Origin: Scatophagus argus
Taxonomy: Eukaryota; Chordata; Actinopteri; Scatophagidae
Direction: 5' to 3'
Length of the DNA stretch: 64,000 nt
NCBI RefSeq assembly: GCF_020382885.2
Contig: NC_058497.1
Span: 17,972,330-18,036,329, forward strand
The translations under genes were made by a program, and so were the position numbers. This document shows positions 10,893 through 20,827 of the stretch, piece by piece (positions within the stretch are counted from its first letter, which is position 1; each line of letters starts with the position of its first letter). The notes beneath the pieces were generated by a model, which was given only the letters and a program-made list of their open reading frames with translations, ran no database searches and was not told where the DNA came from.

Positions 10893-13800
10893 TGTCAAGA
10901 ACTTTGCTCGGTGAAACTAGGACTCAAAAGCACGACTCGAATTGGTAGAGCAGAAAACAAGGTTTATTCCAGGCAGAGGTCGGGTACACAGAGAAGCAGT
11001 CAAACCAGGCAAAGGTATCCAAATCGTGAGGCAAAAAGGCAAGGTCAAAAAACTAGCAGGGATCAAACACTACAAAGCTATGACTATGACTGTGAAAAAA
11101 CGTGAGGCTGAGGACTGAGGGACTGGTTCTGACGTGTTTGACCTGGCTGACATGAAACGTGGGGTGAATCCGCATTGACCTTGGGAGCTTCAGCTGGACA
11201 GTGACTGGGATGATGACCTTGGCGATGGGAAACAGACCAACAAACCTGGGAGCGAGTTTCTTGGACTCCACCCGAAGTGGCAAGTTCTTGGTGGATAACC
11301 ACATCCTTTGACCGTTCCTGTAGCGAGGGGCGGGAGTCCGCTTACGGTCCGCGGCTGCCTTGTAGAGGTTGGACTGCCATTGGAGGTTCTGGCAGGCTCG
11401 CTCCCAGGTTTTCCTACAACGTCTCACCAAGGCCAATGCGGATGGTACTGAGGACTCCGGGTCTATGGTGGGGAATAGAGAGAGTTGGTGACCATGAACA
11501 GTATGAAATGGAGAGAAACCAGTGGAGGCAGACGGGAGTGTGTTGTGGGCAAGCTCAACCCAAACCAGTTTCTGAGACCAGGTGTCGGGATTCTGAGCTG
11601 TGGTGATACAAAGACCCGTCTCCAATTCTTGGTTGAGGCGCTCTGACTGCTCATTGGTCTATGGGTGGAAACCAGAAGAGAGGCTGACAGTGACACCAAG
11701 CAGGCTGCAGAACTCCCTCCAGAACTGCGAGATGAACTGTGGACCACGGTCAGAAACAATGTCTATGGGGAAACCATGGATTCACATGGATGGAACACAT
11801 TAGACATCATGGTCTCAGCCATTTCCTTGGCTGAGGGAAGCTTGGGAAGAGCAATAAAGTGGACCATCTTGGAGAGTCTGTCCACCACCGTCAGAAACAC
11901 TGTGTTACCATTAGAAGGGGGCAGCCCCGTGACAAAGTCCATGGAGATAGGTGACCAGGGGCGTCGCATGGGCAAGGGCCTGAGTTCTCCTGAGGGTTTC
12001 TGATGAGAAACTTTATTACTGGCACACACAGGGCAGGCATTGACATAATCTGTGACATCCTGAGTAATTTTGGGCCACCAAAAACATTGTTGTACCACAA
12101 ACAATGTCTTACCGATACCAGAGTGACAGACAGTTTTGTTAGTATGGGCGGAGATGAAGCTTTTCTTGAGGCCCTGAAATGCAGCTTCACATTCGGGGCT
12201 CCAGACAAATGGTCTGTGGGGAGAGGTCAGATCATGCAGAGGTGAGGCTACGGTGCTATAGTTACGAATAAATTTTCTGTAAAAGTTGGCAAAACCCAGA
12301 AACCTTTGAACCTCTTTGCATGACCTGGGGGTGGGCCAATCCACCACCGCAGAGACCTTCCCGGGATCCATCCTAACCTCCCCCTCAGCAAACACAAACC
12401 CAAGGAATGAGACAGAGGGTTTGTGAAATTCGCATTTCTCCGTTTTCACAAACAGTTGGTTTTGAAGCAACCGCTGAAGCCCCAAGCAGACATGGCGAGT
12501 GTGGGTCTCTTCATCAGGGAAAAAGATCAGGATGTCATCTAAATAGATAAAAACAAAAACATTAAGCATGTCACGGAGCACATCATTAACCAGGTTTTGG
12601 AAAACAGCAGGAGCATTAGTAAGACCAAAAGGCATGACAAGATATTCGTAATGGTCCGTGGGGGTGTTAAAAGCCATCTTCCATTCATCTCCTTCCCTGA
12701 TTCTAATGAGATGATATACATTACGGAGGTCAAGTTTGGTGAAAATTGTGGCACCCTCCAACAACTCAAAAGCTGTAGAGATGAGGGGAAGGGGGTACCT
12801 GTTCTTGATTGTTATGTCATTGATGCCACGGTAATCGATGCAGGGTCGGAGGGTCTTGTCCTTCTTCTCCACAAAGAAGAATCCTGCGCCGGCAGGAGAT
12901 GAGGAGGGAATAATAATATAGTGAATAATTCCGGAGGCGAGAGAATCCCTCACGTAGTCCTCCATGGCTTTGTGTTCTGGAGCGAGCTGAGAGAGAGAAC
13001 AACCTGCCCCTGGGGGGGGGGGTGCTACCTGGTAAAAGATCAGTAGCACAATCATAGGTGCGATGTGGCGGCAGGGACATGGCTTTGGCTTTACTGAAGA
13101 CCTCAGCTAAGTCATGGTAACATGGCGGCACATTAACTAGGTCTGGGTTCAAGGGGTCAGTAATAGCAGCTGGATTGCTGGACCTGCCCCAGGCAGGAAC
13201 CAGCGCATTCAGGGCCCCAAGAGGTAATCCTCCCACTGCCCCAGTCAAAGTCAGGATTATGGGCCCGGAGCCAGGGGTGACCTAAGATTACCTGATGAGT
13301 CACCGAGTCGAAAACACGGAAACTTAACTTTTCGGTGCGAGTGTCAGGAAAAATTAGCTTAACCAATTGAGTACGGTGAGTTAACACCAGAGTCAATGAA
13401 CACGGAGACCAGGAGTGAATTAGAGTCTGAAATAAACTTGACTTGTGGCTGGAACCTGACAGGGTTACCAATGACGAAGCTTCTACTCACCAGGAGCTGC
13501 TTCTTAGACTGTGCACTAGCCTTTTTGATATGGCAAGCACTCACTAAATGTCCAAGCTGTCCACAGTAGGAGCATCTTCCGTCCCGTTGTCGGCGGAGAC
13601 GCTCCTCCACTGGAAGGTGGGTACGACCCAGCTGCATGGGTTCCTCTATGGGGTGGTTGAAGGGAACCAGGCTGGACACCGACAGATGGACATGGTTTGG
13701 CCGATCCTGGGAGTCGCTCCTCCATCTGTTGTGTTGCGACGCACGAGCCCGAAGCTGGCCCCTCTCCTGGTCCCGCTCGGTGAGTCTCTTGTCAATTTTG

Positions 13801-14218
13801 ATGGCCAAGGCGATGAGTGAATCCAGATACTCTGGTAAATCAATGGGAATCAGCTGTTCTTTCACAGATTCAGAGAGTCCTTGAAAAAAAGCGTAATATA
13901 ATGTCGCATGATTCCACTCGATTTCAGCGGCGAGGGTATGGAAGTCGATAGCATAGTCTGAAACCCTGCGTTTGTAATAATGAGTAATGAGTATTGACCT
14001 GGCGGCTTCCCTGCCTGGCGTGGTGTGTTGAAAAACCTGCTTGAGGGCTCGAGTAAAACTGGTGAGGGTAGAGCAGGGTGCCGACCCGTGGCTCCATTCT
14101 GCTGTGGCCTACGCCTCTGCTCACCCTGCGAGGTGGAAGATGATGAAAGTCACCTTCGCTCGGTCCGTGGGAAAAGCCGCAGCTTGTGGTTCAAAATGCA
14201 GTTAGCACTCATTTATAC
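10893..14218 (-). mobile_element. Broken Ty3/gypsy-like LTR retroelement fossil
   Basis: Minus-strand element. Its 3' LTR end lies at 10893 (TGTCAAG on the plus strand; AATAAA-type signal nearby) and the LTR covers very roughly 10893-11100. Integrase-like sequence lies at about 11.05-12.2 kb (HHCC zinc region, core, and a C-terminal part). Reverse transcriptase/RNase H lies at about 12.2-13.05 kb ([15 protein letters not shown]), a protease-like region at about 13.15-13.45 kb, and a gag-like region with a CCHC knuckle at about 13.36-14.2 kb. The reading frame is interrupted several times (about four to six) and no 5' LTR is present, so it is dead and 5'-truncated. It interrupts a Tc1 fragment at its left end and abuts a receptor-gene remnant at its right end. 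Age: older than the solo LTR judging by decay, otherwise undated. Confidence 0.9.
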
Positions 14219-14257
14219 AACACAAAGAAAGCTATCATGGGTCGAGGTATTCAATAA
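14219..14257 (+). pseudogene. Relic of a lost receptor copy (last 12 codons)
   Basis: The sequence encodes [12 protein letters not shown] and a stop, identical to the tail of copies 3 and 4 and different from GIHK of copy 2. It is followed by about 330 bp of receptor 3' UTR and flank collinear with the sequence after copies 3-5. All upstream exons are missing and the fossil retroelement begins at once. This is the remains of an eleventh array member of the copy 3-5 type, lost by deletion or recombination. Confidence 0.85.
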
Positions 14258-14958
14258 ATAAAAGCTGCACTTAATTTCGTTGAACAGAATGAATCCTTTC
14301 ACTCGAAACAACACCACAATATAAGCATTTAATAGTGACAGAAATGTTAACATGCTGAAAAAGTGGAGCTGATGCCAAACAAATGTGCTTCAGCATGAAA
14401 TTTCTGTGTATATTCATCTCTATAAACACCTGACTGAACACATGATTAAAATACATTTCACTTTCTTTGAAAAAAGATCATCTGTTCTCATTTGATATCA
14501 TTATATGCATTTATTTGTGACCTGTCTTGAGATGATGTGGATATGCCCTGAGGTTGTGCAAGAAGTGGTCTTCTACAAGTGGAAGATATCAGTTTTCCTG
14601 CATGGAAGAATAAAGTTATATGTGTAACTGCCAAGTGTGAATAAACAAATCTTAGTTACCTTGTGTATAATCAGATTTACTTGTTGAAAATCTTACTTAT
14701 TGATAAGCACCCACTAGGAGCTGATTTCTGCTTTTGGTGTGTTGAATTTCGTCACACCTGCAAACTGTGAATTATACTGAGTACGGGGTTTTTTACTGAG
14801 ACCCATACTTATTTTATCAGGTTTTAAACTCTGGAGTGAATCTATAAAAAATTGTGTTTGAAACCAAATGCAAGCGTCTACAATTTAACATATCAGATAT
14901 GTTAGATGTATGTTACCTTAAATTTGGGAAAATGGCCGTTAAACGATTTTAGGCCCTG
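14258..14958. other. Relic 3' flank and upstream region of copy 3
   Basis: Receptor 3' UTR/flank (to about 14640) running into the usual AT-rich upstream region of copy 3. No gene or mobile element seen. Confidence 0.6.
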
Positions 14959-15005
14959 CCCCTAGTTGTGCTTATGCCCTGGTGGGTGGTGTTGAAGATT
15001 AAAAG
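14959..15005 (+). promoter_or_regulatory. Conserved promoter block of copy 3
   Basis: Same block as before copy 2, with TTAAAAG ending 77 bases before the ATG at 15083. Confidence 0.7.
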
Positions 15006-15082
15006 ATGCAAGTCAACAGAAAAGGTATGACATACCAGGGAGACTGACTGGACTCACAAAAGGGGAAAACAAGAGGAAAGTC

Positions 15083-18000
15083 ATGTGGGCATTTTTAGAA
15101 TTCAACTTGCTCTTGCTTATGTGTTTCATGTGGTTGCATCCCTCCTTTTCATATGCTGAGTCCTCCACTCTTTCTTCCTCCTTCTGCCAGTTACATCAAC
15201 ATTTTCATTCAAATGGGATGCACAAGCCTGGAGATGTGGTTCTAGGTGGGCTGTTCCTGATCCACCTCTATACTGTTTTTCCTGACATGTCTTTTACATC
15301 AGAACCACAACAGCCCACCTGTCGTGGGTGAGTCTGTCAGGACAGCAAAAAGCAGAAACTGTGGAAATTCAATCCATTTAGTCAGGTGTATTTGAAAGAA
15401 TTAGATTGCGCATTAAATCTATTATATTTTGAATAGACTGTTTATTTTGCAATATTTATGACCATTCCACTGTCATAATTTTTTTCTGAATCTTTAGTTG
15501 TGTCACATGTACATGTTGGGTGATTTAGTGTATGTTGTATTTTTCAGTAGTAACTAGTTGTATTTTTTGTGTTAGTTTTGATCTTATAGGATTTAGACAG
15601 GCACAGACCATGGCCTTTGCTATTGATGAGATCAACAGAAACTCCAACCTGCTACCTAATGTGACTCTGGGATACAGTCTTTATGATAATTGTGCTAATC
15701 CAGGGGTTGGATTTCGTGCAGCATTGTCCTTAGTCAGTGGTCAAGAGGAGCAGTTTGTATTAGCCAAGACCTGTGTTGGAACCCCTCCAGTAGTGGGGAT
15801 TGTGGGTGATTCTTCCTCTACACTTTCTATTGCCATTTCCAGTGTCTTAGGCTTGTACAGAGTGCCTTTGGTAAGTCTTACACTTTGCCTTTTCATTATG
15901 GTTTTGCATCATTTTGATTTAAATTCAAATTTAATATCAACTGTAAACTCTAAAAAGTTGAAAGAGCTTGAAAGACTTCATATACAGTGTGTTTCTTTTA
16001 CAGGTGAGTTATTTTGCCACATGTTCCTGTCTGAGTGACCGGCAAAAGTTTCCATCCTTCTTCAGGACAATACCAAGTGATGCTTTCCAGGTGATCAAAT
16101 ATCAACAAAATGAAAATGCAAAGAACAAAGCATGTCAATTTGTGTAACTCTGCTCACATTTTTTGTCACTGATTTGCCTTTCATTAAAAGAAAGCTGAAA
16201 GGCAATAATTAAAAGTCTGCTCAAGCTTTATTTTTTAACCAGTTCAGCAGGTTTTCCATTGAAAGAATATTTCAGCCTGTACTCTAATCTATTCACTCTG
16301 TATTCATTTAGGTGCGTGCAATGATTCAGATTCTATACCACTTTGGCTGGACTTGGGTAGGCCTGTTGATCAGTGACGATGACTATGGACTTCACGCTGC
16401 CCGATCCTTCCAATCTGACCTGGTTCAGTCTGGTAGAGGTTGTCTGGCCTATATGGAGGTTTTGCCTTGGGACAATGACCAAGATGAATTAAGAAGGATT
16501 GTGGATGTAATGAAGAAATCAACAGCTCGTGTGGTCATTTTGTTTGCACATGAGCGTCACGTGTTTAAGCTCATGGAAGAGGTTGGGCATTAAATAAACT
16601 TTTTGTTATAACTGAAAATAGTGATAAAATTAATCTTTTTTATTATCACACTAATAGCTTAAAATTACAATGAGATATTGTCCTGTGAATATATATTTGT
16701 TTGTTACTCTTAGCTGTTAGTTTTATCATGACATGAGTAATTAAAACAAATTCGATAAACCTGTAATTATGATAAATATAACATTACATTGCAGGAGGCA
16801 AGATAACTGTGTAAACTGCATATAATTCAGGGGACTAGACACAACTTTCGTGGCATGAGAGTGTGAATTTCTGTATTTATTATAATGCACAGGTGGCGAG
16901 GCAGGATGTGACAGGCCTGCAGTACATGATCAGTGAATCTTGGACAGCAGCTACTGCGCTCCACACTCCCCACCTCACGCCATACCTGGCTGGCACACTG
17001 GGTATCGCCATCCGCCGAGGAGAAATCCCAGGCCTCAGGGAATTCCTCTTACAAACACGTCCTGACCTACACAACAACAACAGCTATGGAAACAGCATGG
17101 TGAGAGTTTAATCATGCAATCTGATCTAGAAATTGAAACAAAAATGCATTCATTTACATCACATTATTCTGAATACATTTCAGATCAACCAGTTTTGGGA
17201 ATACACATTTCAGTGTAGATTTGCACCACCTCCACCAGGTTGGGTAGATGCTGGGGGAGCATTGTGCACTGGACAAGAAGATGTGGAAAATGTGGAGAAT
17301 GATTTCTTGGATGTTTCAGACCTCAGGTCAGAGTACAATGTGTACAAGGCTGTGTATGCACTGGCATATGCCCTTGATGGCATGCTGCGTTGTGTGCCAG
17401 GCAGAGGGCCTTTCAGAGGACACAGCTGTGGCAGTTTGAAAGGACTGGAGCCATGGCAGGTATGATATCAGATTACATGCCACCTGTTTATCTGGTGAAA
17501 TCATCTTGTCTAATATTTCTTGCAGTGTAGCATTTAGAGTGCAGGATTAATTATTATTTTATGAGAACACTTTTCATAAATTGCCAAGCAAATACTATTA
17601 GATGAAAGCATTCTTTTGTCTGCTGGTTCATACCATTGAACAGTATTGTTAGGTAGGTGTGTAAAGATGTTAAAATATTTTGAGATTTTTATTTTAAATT
17701 TGCACTTGGTGAACTCCCACACACTGGTAGGCATCAGCAACTTTTTTTCTGTTAGCTCTACAGGTGTCGTTGGAGCCAGGTGACCACTGTAACTAAACCT
17801 AACTGGACTTTTACCATGAGGACAATATGCAATATGCACTTTTAAACTAAGAACTTCACCAAAGCAGATGTTTGAGCAGGAATGTGATCTGCGTTAGCCT
17901 CTGCATCCCTGCCCAATGGGCCACTAATGACAACTTTTAGGTCTGAGCATGTAGCTGCTGGGTGCTCATCTTAGTTACATCACATCAAAAAACAATATTT

Positions 18001-19701
18001 CCTGCAGATCGTTACTGTTGGACTTAACTAACTTTACAGAGACTTTACATGCAATGTACAGTCATGAATCACACTAAAATCTAAATAGCATGATAAGGCA
18101 TCTTCAGTGTCTTCATATGTTCATGAGTGCAGTATGCATTTTGATTACTAAATACTAAATACTGCTGTGTACACTGTAGTCATATACATTGTACATTGTA
18201 TGATTCTGTTCTAATCTTTCTAACCTTTTCTTCTGATATTCATGCAGCTGGTGTATTATTTGGATAAGGTCAACTTCACCACATCATTTGGTGATCAAGT
18301 GACATTTGATGAGAATGGTGATGTCTTGCCAATATATGATATCATGAACTGGCTGTGGCTCCCTGACGGAAGAACTAAACTTCAGAATGTGGGTGAGGTT
18401 AAGAAGTCAGCCTTCAAAAGTGAAGAACTCACAATTGATGCACACAAAATCTTCTGGAACTTTGAATCAAAAGAGGTTACTAACCATGTGTCAGATTGCT
18501 TTTTTGTCTTCTTTTCTTGGCCCATGGATAATTGATTATAACAGTGTAAATGCTGAAGAATGACACATTATTGATTTTTATAGCCACCCCGGTCAGTGTG
18601 CAGTGAGAGCTGTCCTCCAGGTACCCGTATTGCCAGAAAGAAAGGGGAACCTGTGTGCTGCTTTGACTGCATCCCTTGTTCTGAGGGAAAGATCAGCAAT
18701 GAGACTGGTTAGCATACAGTTTTAAACATTGCAGTTTGATATAATATACAGATAATATGAACATGTATCTTAAGACTGTTCCTCTTTTCGCAGACTCATT
18801 GGAGTGCACCAGTTGTCCAGAGAACTTCTGGCCCAGCCTCCAGCGTGACCACTGTGTTCCCAAGGAAACAGAGTTCCTCTCCTACCATGAACCTCTGGGT
18901 ATCTGCTTGACAGCTGCTGCGTTACTGGGCACCTGTATGTGTGCTGTTGTCCTGGGCATCTTCATCTATCATCGGAGAACACCAATAGTACGCGCCAACA
19001 ACTCAGAACTGAGTTTTCAGCTATTGCTGTCACTTAAGTTATGTTTCCTGTGTTCACTGCTGTTTATCGGTCGTCCCACACTGTGGACATGTCAGCTGAG
19101 ACATGCAGCATTTGGGATCAGCTTTGTGCTTTCCATCTCATGTATCCTGGTGAAAACCGTGGTGGTTCTGGCTGTGTTCAAGGCCTCCAAACCAGGAGGT
19201 GGAGCCAGTCTGAAGTGGTTTGGCGCTATGCAGCAGAGAGGGACAGTCATGGTTCTTACTTCTATTCAGGCAGCATTCTGCACTGCCTGGATTGTATCTG
19301 CTTCACCAGTTCCTCACAAAAACACCGAATACCACAATGATAAGATTGTCTATGAGTGTGTAGTTGGATCCACAGTTGGTTTTGCAGTTTTGCTGGGATA
19401 TATCAGCTCCCTGGCTATCCTCAGTTTTCTGATTGCATTTATAGCAAGGAACCTGCCAGATAGTTTCAATGAGGCCAAACTCATCACTTTCAGCATGCTG
19501 ATCTTCTGTGCTGTGTGGGTGGCCTTTGTCCCTGCTTATGTCAGCTCACCGGGCAAATATGCAGATGCAGTGGAGGTATTTGCCATCCTGGCCTCCAGTT
19601 TTGGCCTCCTGGTAGCACTGTTTGGACCCAAATGTTACATAATCCTGCTGAGACCAGAAAGTAACACAAAGAAAGCCATCATGGGTCGAGGTATTCAATA
19701 A
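15083..19701 (+). CDS. OlfC/V2R-type chemosensory receptor, copy 3
   Basis: Exons 15083-15327, 15576-15870, 16004-16090, 16312-16581, 16893-17099, 17184-17459, 18248-18475, 18584-18707 and 18794-19701 give 879 residues. Junctions 1 and 2 are phase 2 and phase 0; exons 3-7 are all bounded by phase-0 introns; exon 8 ends in phase 1. The signal peptide is [15 protein letters not shown] onward. Exon 2 has FVLAKTC where most copies have a D-E-T-C or D-D-T-C run, and exon 5 reads [14 protein letters not shown]. Exon 6 carries [17 protein letters not shown], which marks copies 3-5 as a subgroup. The cysteine-rich exon reads TRIARKK. FGPKCY is intact and the tail ends [13 protein letters not shown]. 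The stop lies within AATAAATAAA. It appears functional. Confidence 0.95.
17460..18247. other. Intron 6 of copy 3
   Basis: A 788-bp intron shared almost base for base with copies 4 (23205-23992) and 5 (28743-29530), which supports their common recent origin. A minus-strand open frame of about 100 codons is seen in copies 3 and 4 only, and I take it as chance. No element recognised. Confidence 0.6.
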
Positions 19702-20321
19702 ATAAAAGCTGCACTTAATTTTGTTGAACAGAATGAATCATTTCACTCGAAACAACACAAGAATATAAGCAGTTAATAGTGGCAGAAATGTTAACATGCT
19801 GAAAAAGCGGAGCTGATGCCAAACAAATGTGCTTCAGCATGAAATTTCTGTGTATATTCATCTCTATAAACACCTGACTGAACACATGATTAAAATACAT
19901 TTCACTTTCTTTGAAAAAAGATCATCTGTTCTCATTTGATATCATTATATGCATTTATTTGTGACCTGTCTTGAGATGATGTGGATATGCCCTGAGGTTG
20001 TGCAAGAAGTGGTCTTCTACCAGTGGAAGATATCAGTTTTCCTGCATGGAAGAATAAAGTTATATGTGTAACTGCCAAGTGTGAATAAACAAATCTTAGT
20101 TACCTTGTGTATAATCAGATTTACTTGTTTAAAGTCTTACTTTTTGATTAGCACCCACTAGGGGCCCAATTCTCCTTTTGGTGTGTTGAATTTTGTATGC
20201 TTGTCACACCTGCAAATTGTGAATTATACTGAGTACAGAAGTTTTTTCTGAGACCCGTACATATTAATGCAAGCGTCTACAATTTAACATATCAGATCTG
20301 TTAGACCACTCAATGTGACAT
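19702..20321. other. 3' flank of copy 3
   Basis: 3' UTR and flank like those after copies 4 and 5, with an AATAAAG signal near 20052. It lacks the Tc1 fragment present after copies 2 and 5: the sequence jumps from GTGGAAG to ATATCAG (near 20025), as it does after copy 4 and the relic. Confidence 0.6.
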
Positions 20322-20567
20322 CCATCCATCCATTTTCTATACCGCTTATTCGTCAGGGTCGCGGGGGAGCTGGAGCCTATCCCAGCTGACTACGGGCGAG
20401 AGGCGGGGTACACCCTGGACTGGTCGCCAGTCAATCGCAGGGCCAACACACAAAGACAAACAACCACACACTCTCACACTCACACCTAGGGGCAATTTAG
20501 AGTAGCCAATTAACCTAATGTGCATGTTTTTGGTATTGTGGGAGGAAGCCGGAGTACCCGGAGAAAA
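20322..20567 (-). mobile_element. L2-like (Maui-type) LINE 3' fragment
   Basis: A 246-bp piece starting CCATCCATCCATTTTCTATA, with GGAGCCTATCCCAGCTGAC and GGGGTACACCCTGGACTGG, the common fish repeat I associate with the 3' end of L2/Maui LINEs. The TCCA-rich end puts its 3' end on the left, so it is on the minus strand. Direct repeats TCAATGTGACAT flank it at 20310-20321 and 20568-20579. Copies 5 and 6 keep the empty site with a single TCAATGTGACAT (near 26059 and 33295). The family name is from memory; the insertion itself is certain. Confidence 0.8.
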
Positions 20568-20703
20568 TCAATGTGACATATGAAACATAAAATTATCATA
20601 CAATACTGTAATTAATATAATGCACATTTTACAAGAACACAATCATACTAGCCAACCAGACCTTCAATTTGGGAAAATGGCCGTTGAACGATTTTAGGCC
20701 CTG

Positions 20704-20750
20704 CCCCTAGTTGTGCTTATGCCCTGGTGGGTGGTGTTGAAGATTAAAAG
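20704..20750 (+). promoter_or_regulatory. Conserved promoter block of copy 4
   Basis: Same block, 77 bases before the ATG at 20828. The L2 fragment lies only about 135 bp further upstream and has not disturbed it. Confidence 0.7.
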
Positions 20751-20827
20751 ATGCAAGTCAACAGAAAAGGTATGACATACCAGGGAGACTGACTGGACTC
20801 ACAAAAGGGGAAAACAAGAGGAAAGTC

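Noticed and set aside
17534-17839. Minus-strand open frame of 101 codons in intron 6 of copies 3 and 4
   Set aside because: It is not open in the homologous intron of copy 5, has no recognisable domain, and shows no sign of coding constraint.
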